A stretch of 64,000 nt of DNA from NCBI GenBank assembly GCA_905221605.1, contig CAJNDS010002848.1:124001-188000 (forward strand), in the 5' to 3' direction. Source of the DNA: Symbiodinium natans. Taxonomy: Eukaryota > Sar > Dinophyceae > Suessiales > Symbiodiniaceae. The notes under the pieces were generated by a model that did no database searches, was not told where the DNA came from, and saw nothing but the letters and a program-made list of their open reading frames with translations. Below, piece after piece: positions 23,041 through 34,397 of this stretch; the first letter of the stretch is position 1; every line of letters begins with the position of its first letter. The position numbers and the translations under genes were made by a program.

Positions 23041-23427
23041 CCATAATCTGAGTTATCATGATTATGATAACTTTAGGTTCCCAAACTTGAGTTATCATGA
23101 TTATGATAACCTTAGGTTCCCAAACCTGAGTCATCATAATTATGATAACTTTAAGGTCCCCAGTCTGAGTTATCATGATTATGATAACCTTAGGTTCCCA
23201 AGCCTGAGTTATCATAATTATGATAACTTTAGGTTCCCAAACCTGAGTTATCATGATTATGATAACCTTAGGTTCCCAAACCTGAGTTATCATAATTATG
23301 ATAACTTTAGGTTCCCAAACCTGAGTTATCATAATTATGATAACTTTAGAGTCACCAACTGGAGTTATCATAATTATGATAACTCCTTAGGGTCCCACCC
23401 CTGAGTTATCATAATCATGATAACTTT
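23041..23427. repeat. 39-bp tandem repeat with a 20-22-bp palindrome
   Basis: About ten units of about 39 bp. Each carries GTTATCATAATTATGATAAC or the T-to-G variant GTTATCATGATTATGATAAC, followed by a spacer of about 17 bp like TTAGGTTCCCAAACCTG (itself partly palindromic, GGTT-CCC-AAACC). Every unit can form a hairpin. Confidence 0.95.
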
Positions 23428-23504
23428 TAATTCGCAGCTTCACCTTAAGAGAGAGGTGCGCGAATAGGGGGGTGTAATATCAAGCGATTGTGTGCTACAA
23501 TATG

Positions 23505-24935
23505 GAGTAGGGATCAGGGCTTGCGATTTGACTCTTTGGAGCAAAAATTAAACCCAAAAACTTAGGGACCAGGGCTTGCGATTTGACTCTTTGGAGCAAA
23601 AAATGAACCCAAAACCTTAGGGGCCAGGGCTTGCGATTTGACTCTTTTGAGCAAAACATGAACCCAAAATCTCAGGGACCAGGGCTTGCGATTTGACATT
23701 TTGGAGCAAAAACTGGTCCCAAAATCTTAGGGACCAGGGCTTGCGATGCTACTCTTTGGAGCAAAAAATGCGGCCAAAATCTTAAGGACCAGGGCTTGCG
23801 ATTTGACTCTTTGGAGCAAAAACTGGGCCCCAAATCTTAGGGACCAGGGCTTGCGATTTGACTCTTTGGAGCAAAAATTAAACCCAAAATCTTAGGGACC
23901 AGGGCTTGCGATGCTACTCTTTGGAGCAAAAAATGCGCCCAAAATCTTAAGGACCAGGGCTTGCGATTTGATTCTTTGTAGCAAAAACTGAGCCCCAAAT
24001 CTTAGGGACCAGGGCTTGCGATTTGACTCTTTGGAGCAAAAATCAAACCCAAAATCTTAGGGACCAGGGCTTGCGATTTGACTCTTTTGAGCAGAACATG
24101 AACCCAAACTCTCAGGGATTGCGATTTGACATTTTGGAGCAAAAACTGGGCCCAAAATCTTAGGGACCAGGGCTTGCGATGCTACTCTTTGGAGCAAAAA
24201 AAGCGCCCAAAATCTTAAGGACCAGGGCTTGCGATTTGACTCTTTGGAGCAAAAACTGGGCCCCAAATCTTAGGGACCAGGGCTTGCGATTTGACTCTTT
24301 GGAGCAAAAATTAAACCCAAAATCTTAGGGACCAGGGCTTGCGATGCTACTCTTTGGAGCAAAAAATGCGCCCAAAATCTTAAGGACCAGGGCTTGCGAT
24401 TTGATTCTTTGGAGCAAAAACTGAGCCCCAAATCTTAGAGACCAGGGCTTGCGATTTGACTCTTTGGAGCAAAAACTGAGCCCAAAATCTTAGGGACCAG
24501 GGCTTGCGATTTGACTCTTTGGAGCAAAAACTGGGCCCAAGATCTTAGGGACCAGGGCTTGCGATGTCACTCTTTGGAGCAAAAAATGAACCCAAAATCT
24601 TAGGGACCAGGGCTTGCGATTTGACCTTTTGGAGCAAAAACTGTGCCCAAAATCTTAGGGACCAGGGCTTGCGATTTGACTCTTTGGAGCAAAAAATGAA
24701 CCCAAAAACTTAGGGACCAGGGCTTGCGATTTGACTCTTTGGAGCAAAAAATGAACCCAAAATCTTAGGGGCCAGGGCTTGCGATTTGACCTTTTGGAGC
24801 AAAAACTGGGCCCAAAATCTTATGGACCAGGGCTTGCGATGCTACTCTTTGGAGCAAAAAATGCGCCCAAAATCTTAAGGACCAGGGCTTGCGATTTGAC
24901 TCTTTGGAGCAAAAACTGGTCCCCAAATCTTAGGG
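23505..24935 (+). repeat. 55-bp satellite, block 1 (forward)
   Basis: About 26 tandem units of roughly 55-56 bp, each beginning GGGACCAGGGCTTGCGATTT and continuing GACTCTTTGGAGCAAAAA. Variants differ at the GATTTGAC/GATGCTAC and AACTGGGC/AAATGCGC positions in alternating patterns, implying multi-unit amplification. Confidence 0.95.
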
Positions 24936-25868
24936 CCCAGTTTTTGCTCCAAAGAGTCAAATCGCAAGCCCTGGTCCCTAAGATTTGGGGTTTGGTTTTT
25001 GCTCCAAAGAGTCAAATCGCAAGCCCTGGTCCCTAATATTTGGGGCACAGTTTTTGCTCCAAAGAGTCAAATCGCAAGCCCTGGTCCTTAAGATTTTGGG
25101 CGCATTTTTTGCTCCAAAGAGTAGCATCGCAAGATCTTGGGCCCAGTTTTTGCTCCAAAAGGTCAAATCGCAAGCACTGGTCCCTGAGAGTTTGGGTTCA
25201 TGTTTTGCTCAAAAGAGTTAAATCGCAAGCCCTGGTCCCTAAGATTTTGGGTTTAATTTTTGCTCCAAAGAGTCAAATCGCAAGCCCTGGTCCCTAAGAT
25301 TTGGGGCTCAGTTTTTGCTCCAAACAGTCAAATCGCAAGCCCTGGTCCTTAAGATTTTGGGCGCAGTTTTTGCTCCAAAGAGTAGCGTCGCAAGCCCTGG
25401 TCCCTAAGATTTTGGGCGCATTTTTGGCTCCAAAGAGTAGCATCGCAAAATTTTGGGCCCAGTTTTTGCTCCAAAAGGTCAAATCGCAAGCACTGGTCCC
25501 TGAGAGTTTGGGTTCATGTTTTGCTCAAAAGAGTTAAATCGCAAGCCCTGGTCCCTAAGATTTTGGGTGTAATTTTTGCTCCACAGAGTCAAATCGCAAG
25601 CCCTGGTCCCTAAGATTTGGGGCTCAGTTTTTGCTCCAAAGAGTCAAATCGCAAGCCCTGGTCCTTAAGATTTTGGGCGCAGTTTTTGCTCCAAAGAGTA
25701 GCATCGCAAGCCCTGGTCCAATTTTTGCTCCAAAGAGTCAAATCGCAAGCCCTGGTCCCTAAGATTTGGGGCCCAGTTTTTGCTCCAAAGAGTCAAATCG
25801 CAAGCCCTGGTCCCTAAGATTTTGGGTTTAATTTTTGCTCCAAAGAGTCAAATCGCAAGCCCTGATCC
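24936..25868 (-). repeat. 55-bp satellite, block 2 (inverted)
   Basis: About 17 units of the same 55-bp repeat, reverse-complemented. The switch at about 24935 is head-to-head around a shared GGGCCCAGTTTTTGC segment. Together with block 1 this makes an inverted repeat of over 900 bp. Confidence 0.95.
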
Positions 25869-26050
25869 CAAGATCTTAGGGACCAGGGCTTGCGATGTCA
25901 CTCTTTGGAGCAAAAAATGAACCCAAAATCTTAAGGACCAGGGCTTGCGATTTAACTCTTTTGAGCAAAACATGAACCCAAACTCTCAGGGACCAGGGCT
26001 TGTGATTCCACTCTTTCGAGCAAAACATAAGCTACAAATCTCAGGGACTA
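25869..26050 (+). repeat. 55-bp satellite, block 3 (forward)
   Basis: Three forward units. The second orientation switch is at CCCAAGATCTTAGGGA (about 25867-25882), around a short palindrome. Confidence 0.9.
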
Positions 26051-26575
26051 GGGCTCGAGAATTGCAAAGGACCGCCGCGATACTCCAACGACGTGCTCTT
26101 CGATTTGGAGGAGACAGGCGACTTGAACTACACATACGCTACGCTTGTACATTAACTTGCAGTGTTCACACGGATTCATCATCAACGCGACATTTGCACG
26201 AAGCAGAATACAATTACACCACAGCTGTTTAGCATCGTAGAGACTCCGAACCTGTCACCGCGTCCACCGAAGAATGGCGAAGGTTTCCCGCGAGGCTCTT
26301 GTCCAACGACACAACGCAAGCCCTGGTCCCTAAGATTTTGGGCCCAGTTTTTACTCCAAAGAGTCAAATCGCAAGCCCTGGTCCCTAAGATTTTGGGTTT
26401 AATGATTGCTCCAAAGGGTCAATTCGCAAGCCCTGGTCCCTAAGATTTTGGGCCCATTTTTTGCTCCAGAGAGCATCTGCTGCTGTTAAGGTTGCAAAAA
26501 ACTCCAACGACTTCGCAAACTTGAACGACTTTGCAATGCTTCTCGATGAGAGCAATCACTACCTAAAGCCCTCCT
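26051..26575 (+). CDS. Exon-like fragments embedded in the satellite
   Basis: Non-repeat islands at about 26051-26312 and 26469-26575 interrupt the 55-bp satellite. Three protein-like readings occur: about 26091-26155 (RYSNDVLFDLEETGDLNYTY, then a stop), about 26228-26315 (FSIVETPNLSPRPPKNGEGF), and about 26471-26572 (SAAVKVAKNSNDFANLNDF, AMLLDESNHYLKPS). Codon use is less GC-rich than in the FabD or RCC1-like exons. They could be exons of a gene whose introns are filled with satellite, or captured fragments. No family is recognised. Confidence 0.4.
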
Positions 26576-27095
26576 GGTCCCTAAGATTTTGGGCCCAGTT
26601 TTTGCTCCAAAGAGTCACATCGCAAGCCCTGGTCCCTAAGATTTTGGGTTCAATTTTTGCTCCAAAGAGTAACATCGCAAGCCTGGTCCCTAAGATTCTG
26701 GGCTCATTTTTTGCGCCAAAGAGTAAAATCCCTAAGATTTTGGGGTCAATTTTTGCTCCAAAGAGGCCAATGGCAAGCCCTGGTCCCTAAGATTTCGGGG
26801 TCGATCTGTGCGCCACAGAGTCAAAGCGCAAGCCCTGGTCCCTAAGATTTCGGGGTCGATTTGTGCTCCACGGAGTCACATCGCAAGCCCTGGTCCCTAA
26901 GATTTTGGGCCCAGTTTTTGCCCCAAAAGGTGAAATCGCAAGCCCTGGTCCCTAAGATTTTGGGCTCATTTCTTGCTCCAAAGAGTAACATCGCAAGCCC
27001 TGGTCCCCAAGATTTTGGAATCGATTTTGCTCCAAAGAGTCAGATCGCAAGCCCTGGTCCCTAAAATGTTGGGCTCAATTTTTGCCTTTCCCTTG
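26310..27095 (-). repeat. 55-bp satellite, block 4 (inverted)
   Basis: Reverse-orientation units at about 26313-26468 and 26576-27095, split by the exon-like island at 26469-26575. Includes truncated units (GTAAAATCCCTAAGATT at about 26725) also present in the downstream duplicate. Confidence 0.9.
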
Positions 27096-27097
27096 TC

Positions 27098-27351
27098 TTC
27101 TTCTGCTTCCTTTGAACTGATAAAACACAAGAAAGGAACTCATATGATAAAGCAGTGGAAGGGAAAGGGGGGTGACTCCCTGCGCGTGGACCTTTCTCCT
27201 CCTCTCCGGCCTATCTCTTCTGTTCCTTTCCTCACCCTTCTCCTTCTCATAGTTCTTCCTTTTTGTTTTTCTCATTTCGAAAAGAAAGAGGGAAGGGAGA
27301 AACAAGGGAGAGAGAATAGATAACGAAGAGTGCCATCTTCTTTGCGTCTTG

Positions 27352-27394
<43 letters not shown>

Positions 27395-27636
27395 ATTCAT
27401 CTGTCTTCTATTCTTTTCTTTGCTCTTCCCATTAACAATGCAATCCTTGGTGTATCTCCTCTCTCCTTCTCTCTTCCTGCAACAGATGTCCTTTTGGATC
27501 GTTTTCTGCATCTTCAAGCGAGAAAAAAGGACACCCAAAAGAAAACACTGAGGGTGTCCCTTTGCTCGTTTGAAGACACAGAAGATTGAAAGGGACGCCC
27601 ATGTTGGATTGGCTGCAAACCCAGCTGATGCTCATG

Positions 27637-27735
<99 letters not shown>
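27098..27735. repeat. TC-rich module, copy 1, with (CT)n tracts
   Basis: Pyrimidine-rich module beginning TTTCCCTTGTCTTCTTCTGC, with conserved AAACACAAGAAAGGAACTCA and AAGCAGTGGAAGGG segments and (CT)n tracts at about 27358-27390 and 27639-27733. Open frames in it (ERERER/SLSLSL) are repeat artefacts. Confidence 0.9.
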
Positions 27736-29260
27736 GTCCCTAAGATTTTGGGTTCATTTTTTGCTCCACAGAGTGACATCGCAAGCCCTGGTCCCTAAGA
27801 TCTTGAGCCCAGTTTTTGCTCCAAAGAGTCAAATCGCAAGCCCTGGCCCCTAAGATCTTGGGGTCGATTTGTGCTCCAAACAGTCAAATCGCAAGCCCTG
27901 GTCCCTAAGATTTTGGGCCCAGCTTTTGCTCCAAAGAGTAACATCGCAAGCCCTTGTCCCTAAGATTTTGGGCACAGTTTTTGCAGAGTCAAATCGCAAG
28001 CCCTGGTCCCTAAAATTTTGGTCATGTTTTGCTCCAAAGAGTGACATCGCAAGCCCTGGTCCCTAAGATCTTGGGCCCAGTTTTTGCTCCAAAGAGTCAA
28101 ATCCAAGGCCTGGTCCCTAAGATTTTGGGTTCAAATTTTGCTCCGAAGAGTCAAATCGCAAGCCCTGGTCCCTAAGATTTGGGGCCCAGTTTTTGGTCCC
28201 TAAGATTCTGGGTTCATTTTTTGCTCCAAAGAGAGTGACATCGCAAGCCCTGGTCCCTAAGATCTTGGGCCCAGTTTTTGCTCCAAAGAGTCAAATCGCA
28301 AGCCCTGGTCCCTAAGATTTTGGGTTTAATTTTTGCTCCAAAGAGTCAAATCGCAAGCCCTGGTCCCTAAGATTTTGGGCCCAGTTTTTGCTCCAAAGAG
28401 TCAAATCGCAAGCCCTGGTCCTTAAGATGTTGGGCGCATTTTTTGCTCCAAAGAGTAGCGTCGCAAGCCCTGGTCCCTAAGATTTTGGGCCCAGTTTTTG
28501 CCAAAAGGTCAAATCGCAAGCCCTGGTCCCTAAGATTTTGGCTTCAATTTTTGCTCGAAAGAGTAACATCGCAAGCCCTGGTCCCCAAGAATTTTGGGCC
28601 CAGTTTTTGCTCCAAAGAGTCAAATCGCAAGCCCTGGTCCCTAAGTTTTTGGGCCCATTTTTTTCTCCAAAGAGTCAAATCGCAAGCCCTGGTCCTTAAG
28701 ATTTTGGGTTCATTTTTTGCTCCAAAGAGTAGCGTCGCAAGCCCTGGTCCCTAAGATTTTGGGCCCAGTTTTTGCTCCAAAGAGTCACATCGCAAGCCCT
28801 GGTCCCTAAGATTTTGGGTTCAATTTTTGCTCCAAAGAGTAACGTCGCAAGCCTGGTCCCTAAGATTCTGGGCTCATTTTTTGCGCCAAAGAGTAAAATC
28901 CCTAAGATTTTGGGTCAGTTTTTGCTCCAAAGAGGCCAATGGCAAGCCCTGGTCCCTAAGATTTCGGGGTCGATCTGTGCGCCACAGAGTCAAAGTGCAA
29001 GCCCTGGTCCCTAAGATTTCGGGGTCGATTTGTGCTCCACGGAGTCAAATCGCAAGCCCTGGTCCCTAAAATTTTGGGCCCAGTTTTTGCCCCAAAAGGT
29101 GAAATCGCAAGCCCTGCTCCCTAAGATTTTGGGCTCATTGCTTGCTCCAAAGGGTAACATCGCAAGCCCTGGTCCCCAAGATTTTGGAATCGATTTTTGC
29201 TCCAAAGAGTCAGATCGCAAGCCCTGGTCCCTAAAATGTTGGGCTCAATTTTTGCCTTTC
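27736..29260 (-). repeat. 55-bp satellite, block 5 (inverted)
   Basis: About 27 inverted units. The part from about 28750 repeats the unit order of block 4 from about 26579 including the same truncations, showing a tandem segmental duplication with a period of about 2.17 kb. Confidence 0.9.
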
Positions 29261-29262
29261 CC

Positions 29263-29541
29263 TTCTCTTCTTCTGCTTCCTTTGAACTGATAAAACACAA
29301 GAAAGGAACTCATATGATAAAGCAGTGGAAGGGAAAGGGGGGTGACTCCCTGCGCGTGGACCTTTCCATAATACTCCATCATATTCCTCCTCTCGGCCTA
29401 TCTCTTCTGTTCCTTTCCTCACCCTTCTCCTTCTCATACTTCTTCCTATTTGTTTTTCTCATTTCGAAAAGAAAGAGGGAAGGGAGAAACAAGGGAGAGA
29501 GAATAGATAAGGAAGAGTGCCATCTTCTTTGCGTCTTGTTT

Positions 29542-29579
<38 letters not shown>

Positions 29580-29821
29580 ATTCATCTGTCTTCTATTCTT
29601 TTCTTTGCTCTTCCCATTAACAATGCAATCCTTGGTATCTCTCCTCTCTCCTTCTCTCTTCCTGCAACAGATGTCCTTTTGGATCGTTTTCTGCATCTTC
29701 AAGCGAGAAAAAGGGACACCCAAAAGCACTGAGGGTGCCCCCTTTGCGCGTTTGAAGACACAGAAGGCGATTAAAAGGGACGCCCATGTTGGATTGGCAG
29801 CAAACCCAGCTGATGCTCATG

Positions 29822-29895
<74 letters not shown>
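29263..29895. repeat. TC-rich module, copy 2
   Basis: Near-identical to 27098-27735 with small indels; (CT)n tracts at about 29545-29571 and 29823-29893. Part of the 2.17-kb segmental duplication. Confidence 0.9.
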
Positions 29896-29898
<3 letters not shown>

Positions 29899-32060
29899 CC
29901 CTACATATGGGCGATGGAACGGGTGTCCTTTTCAATCGTTTTCTGCATCTTCAAGAGAAAAACGGACACCCCACAAGAAGGAAAAGTAACATAAGAGATA
30001 GGGAGGGAAATTGACCCTTTCCTCTCTTCTTATCTGCTATTTTTCTTATTCGCTTCAAAAAAGCAACATAAGGGAAAGGGGATTTCCTGAAGAGGAGAGA
30101 GGGAACCTATCTGTGAAAAGCAAGAATGGTTTTTTCTAGTTCGAAAGGGAATAGGGAGAGACAAGGGAGAGATGATATGTACAGCTTTGCGCCTCATTTT
30201 GTGATTCCGTCTCCTTGCTTCCTGTCTCTTCTATTCCATGCAGCACGCTTCGAGAAACATAGCATCCTTGTTATCTTTCCTCTCTCACTTCCCTTTCCCT
30301 TCTCTTCTTCTGCTTCCTTTGAACTGTTAAAAACACAAGAAAGGAACTCATATGATAAAGCAGTGGAAAGGTAAGCAGAGGGTGACTCCTTGCGCGTGGA
30401 CCTTTCCATAATGCTCCATCATATTCCTCCTCTCGGCCTGTCTCTTCTGTTCCTTTCCTTACTCTTCTCCTTCTCATAGTTCTTCCTTTTTGTTTTTCTC
30501 ATTTCGAAAAGAAAGAGGGAAGGGAGAAACAAGGGAGAGAGAATAGATAACGAAGAGTGCCATCTTCTCTGCGCCTTGTTTTGTCTCTCCCTCTTCTCTA
30601 TTCATCTGTCTTCCATTCTTTTCTTTGCTCTTCCCATTAAATATGCAATCCTTGATATCTCTCCTCTCCTTCTCTCTTCCTGCAACAGATGTGCTTTTCG
30701 GTCGTTTTCTGCATCTTCAAGCGAGAAAAAAGGACACAGAATGCGATTAAAATGGACGCCCATGTTGGATTGGCAGCAAGCCCAGCTGATGCTCATGATT
30801 CTCTCTCTTTCCCTACATATGGGCGATGGAACGGGTGTACTTTTCAATCGTTTTCTGCATCTTCAAGAGAAGAAGGGACACCCCACAAGAAGGAAAAGTA
30901 ACATAAGAGATAGGGAGGGAAATTGAAGACCTCCTCATTTTACTTAGTCATTCCCTTTCCTCTCTTCTTGTCTGCCCATTTTCTGTGCGCCTTGTTTTGT
31001 CTCTCCCTCTTCTCCCTTCATCTCTCTTCTAGTCTTTTCTTTGCTCTTCCCATTGAAATGCAACCCTTTTTATCTCTCCTCTCTCCTTCTCTCTCCCTCC
31101 TCTTCTCCTGTTCCCCTCTAAACGACAAAAACGCAAGAAAGGAAGAATAAGAGGGAATGGAGGCCCTGTTCCTTTCTTCTCCTCTTTCAATGGATGGGGG
31201 AAGTGGGCGGAGTTGGCTCCTTGCCCGTACACCCTCCCCATGCTTCAGCAAACCCCTCCTCTCGCCCTATCGCCTCTGTTCTTTTCCTTGTGCCCAAACG
31301 GAAAACGAAAACGGGTTCCTTTAGATGTTCATTGTCCTTCCTTTGGTTTTTATTTCACAGGGAAAAGAACCAGAGAAGAGAAAGATAAGAACGAGAGGTG
31401 AGATGAAAACGGCACCATCTTCTCTTTGCCCTTTTTTTGCACCTCCCTCTCCTGTCTTCATTTCTCTTCCACTCTTTTTTTCCATTGCTCTTCCCATAAT
31501 ATTGCATTCCTTTTGATAACTCACAGGAAATTAAAATGGCCTCCTTGTTGTCTCTCCTCTCTCACTTCCCTTTCCCTTCTCTCCTTCTGTTTCCTTTTAA
31601 CTTTAGCTGATAAAACACAAGAAAGGAGCTTGTAAAATCAAGCAGTGGAAGGGTAAGCAGAAGGTGACTCCTTGTGCGTGGACCTTTGCCGTACTTCATC
31701 ATACCCCTCTTTTCGGCCTATCTCTTCGGCTCTTTTCCTAACCCTTCTTCTTTTCATTTTTCTTTTTGTTTTTCTCATTTCGAAAAGACAGAGGGAACGG
31801 AGAGATAAGAGAGACAGGATAGATAAAGCAGAGTACCATCTTCTTTGTGCCTTGTTTTGTCTCTCCCTCTCCTTTATTCATCTCTCTTCTATTCTTTTCT
31901 TGGCTCTTCCCATCTCCCTCCTTCTCTCCCTTCTCTTCTCCTGTTCACGAGAGCCTTCGACTTTAGGGTTGAGGAGAAAAAGAGAAGAGAAAAGAGGAAC
32001 TACCTGGTTCTTGTTCCTGAGGCCACCATAGTACGACTGACGTGACAGCAGCGTACCCTC
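29896..32060. repeat. TC-rich module copies 3 and 4, diverged
   Basis: Further copies start at about 30293 and 31569 (the CTTCTGCTTCC-, AAACACAAGAAAGGA- and AAGCAGTGGAA-like segments recur) and carry less of the (CT)n tract. The region is purine/pyrimidine-skewed throughout. I see no gene; long frames follow the skew. Confidence 0.8.
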
Positions 32061-32214
32061 GTGGAAACGTGTATGGCTGTAAGAAAACTCGAGTCCCAGC
32101 TTCCAAATAGACCCTATTTAAGCCACCCACGCCCTCCCTCCCCCCTCTCCTCTATCTTCTCATAGAAAATGGAAATGAACCGTGTCCTCTTTCTTTTAAT
32201 GCAGAATGCGAGAG

Positions 32215-32216
<2 letters not shown>

Positions 32217-32279
<63 letters not shown>
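32217..32279. repeat. (CT)n microsatellite
   Basis: About 30 CT units. Confidence 0.95.
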
Positions 32280-32281
<2 letters not shown>

Positions 32282-32493
32282 ATGGGACATGCAAGTCCTC
32301 CTGTATTTTGTTTTCAATGAAAGATCTCTTGGGGCTTCGGTTCAGTGAACAATTATCTCAATCAATGACGAAGTCCGTAACTTCTAGCGTGTATGTTGTT
32401 GCTTAGGAACAAATATAAATGAAGCATTTTGCTTTGTTTTTTAAATACTACACATGCAAACTAAGCAAAAAGAACCCTAAAGGTATCAGCCAC

Positions 32494-32722
32494 ATATATA
32501 TATATATATACACATGTAGTATGTATGTGTATATACATATATGTATAAGCATATATATATATATATACAAACACATATGTGTGTGTGTGTGTGTGTATGT
32601 GTATATATATATATGTATACACATATTTGTACAAAACATATGTATATATACACACACACGCATATATTTTTATATACATAAATATAGACACACAAATATA
32701 CATAGTTCAATTTATATGTATG

Positions 32723-32761
<39 letters not shown>

Positions 32762-32790
32762 GTATATAGGTATGCATCGGCGCGTATAGG
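32494..32790. repeat. (TA)/(TG)/(CA) compound microsatellite
   Basis: Alternating purine-pyrimidine DNA with several TA runs and short TG and CA runs; right edge of the satellite complex. 32060-32490 contains no recognised gene. Confidence 0.9.
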
Positions 32791-32809
32791 TGTATACATG
32801 TACGCACAG

Positions 32810-33795
32810 GCATTGCAGTCGCTTCAGATGTTGCAGCACGAGCCCCAGAAAATGGTGACATGAACCCCAGGCACTCGGCCTCCAACCTCTCGGAACCCCA
32901 AGCTCAAAGACCCCAGGCTGAGGTAAGAGAGGCCTTGGGGTGTGCCAGGGATCATATGTCCTCATGTGGGTGGGCTCTTCCAGTAGCTCTTTTTGGGGTT
33001 GCTGCGGATTTTCTTAAGTTTCAGAGTGGCGCAGCCTCCAGACATCATCCCTTCCCAGCCCCCCAGATGTGCGAGTTGTCCGCGTTGTTCCCCAGCCAAG
33101 CCAAAGCGTCCCCAGAAGCATTCAACTCACTTCCGCTTTTGCTTCTTGAAGGGCACGGGTTCCGACTTTGAAGAGGGCCCCGGAGTAGTTGAAGTACAGC
33201 ATGCAATGATCTAGTAAAAGGAACCTCGAACCCTGGAGCCTGGAGCCTTGCCCCGAATCCCTGAACCTCTGAGCCTGGAAAGTCCCGTGGTGCACGCCCT
33301 CTTTGTGTGTTAGAAACTCACCAGTAGGGAAATAAAGGGGGTACCCTTGTGCGCATTCACCTGCAAGTTTTTTTCCTAGGCAGCAGCAGCAGCTCCAGAT
33401 GTTGCAGCTGCAGCAGGTGCAGCAGCTGCTCACAGGCACCTGTGGGCTCCGGTTCAAGGGGGGTTTCGCAAATTCATGCGGGCCTGGGGTTCAGGGTCAG
33501 GGGAGTCGGGGCTGGAAGGCCGAGAAGGTTGCAGTCCAGACCGAAGGGTCGGGGTGTGGGACCACGTCGGGGGCTCGTGCTTCCTAACCTAACACTCCCT
33601 CACCAGGAAGCCTGCTCAACGGCGGCCTTGGGGGTGGGCTCTGTGGCGGGCTTGTGGGCCTCATGCCGGGTGCCCAAGATGGAGATGCCGGTGTCTGTGC
33701 AAATCCAGGGCGAATGCGTTTTGGCATAAAAATCCACAACCTTTTCTTAGCCTTGGCTTCCAAGAGCTACTCGGGCCTGTACACCCTGCGGGGTG
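32810..33795 (+). CDS. Gln-rich and Gly-rich exons, gene unassigned
   Basis: Exon 32810-32854 (acceptor GCACAG, donor GTGACA) encodes ALQSLQMLQHEPQKM. A candidate at about 33068-33130 encodes MCELSALFPSQAKASPEAF. Exon 33380-33435 (acceptor CCTAG, GC donor) encodes QQQQLQMLQLQQVQQLLT. It joins in phase to 33607 onward (acceptor CACCAG), giving GSLLNGGLGGGLCGGL-VGLMPG up to a GT donor near 33672. About 33762-33792 reads KSYSGLYTLRG before GGTGAG. The low-complexity composition suggests a disordered regulatory or RNA-binding protein; this is inference. It may or may not be the 5' part of the SMN-like gene that follows. Confidence 0.5.
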
Positions 33796-34397
33796 AGGGA
33801 GTTAAGGGTTTAAAGGTTGCGGGCCCTCAGCCCCTAACGACCCCAACGGCTGGCAAACGTCTGTGTTGATGTCCCTGAGCCGACCAGCCTTTACATTCTG
33901 CCAACCTGTAATAGACAAAGGCGATGTCACTGGAAAACCAACCAGCACACCCCAAACGGCCTGTCCGAACCTGCCTCACCAGACAAAAGCTGCGGCATGC
34001 GTCGTAACACCATGACATCGCGATGTCGCCAACTGGCCTGCTGAACACCCCAGCACACTTGTGCAAATCCGCTTAGAGCTTCGCAAGCCCTGATCCTCTC
34101 GAGGGTGGATTAGTTTCCAGCAGTGTAGCTTTCAGGGTCCTGTGTGATTTGGCGTTTTCGTGGTTTGGGATTGAGAGAGCTGTTTAGCAGGGGCAATGCT
34201 TTGCAGAACTGAGGCCGCTGCAGGCGTCTCCCCCTGCCGCCCACACCTCGGCTTTGATACAACACATTGAGTTCAACGAAGATGCTTGTGAGACCTATTC
34301 ATTGTTGCAACACAGGTGGTGCTGGCTGAAAGCTTACGTAGCTGTAGTGGTCTTCTCCCTCCGACCACATGGTGCTGTCGCCATGCCCCACCCGGAG

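Noticed and set aside
20897-23400. Long open frames (IELIQLIQL, VIIIMITQVWEPK-type peptides)
   Set aside because: They follow the 9-mer and 39-mer periods, have no start context or composition shift, and both strands are open.
23505-29260. Frames such as FCSKESNRKPWSLRFWA repeated many times, and a CRISPR-like look
   Set aside because: The 55-bp units are directly abutting without unique spacers and show gradual variants, so this is a tandem satellite; the peptides are its translation.
27098-29994. 265-codon frame rich in Ser-Leu runs and RERERE minus frames
   Set aside because: Produced by (CT)n tracts and pyrimidine skew.
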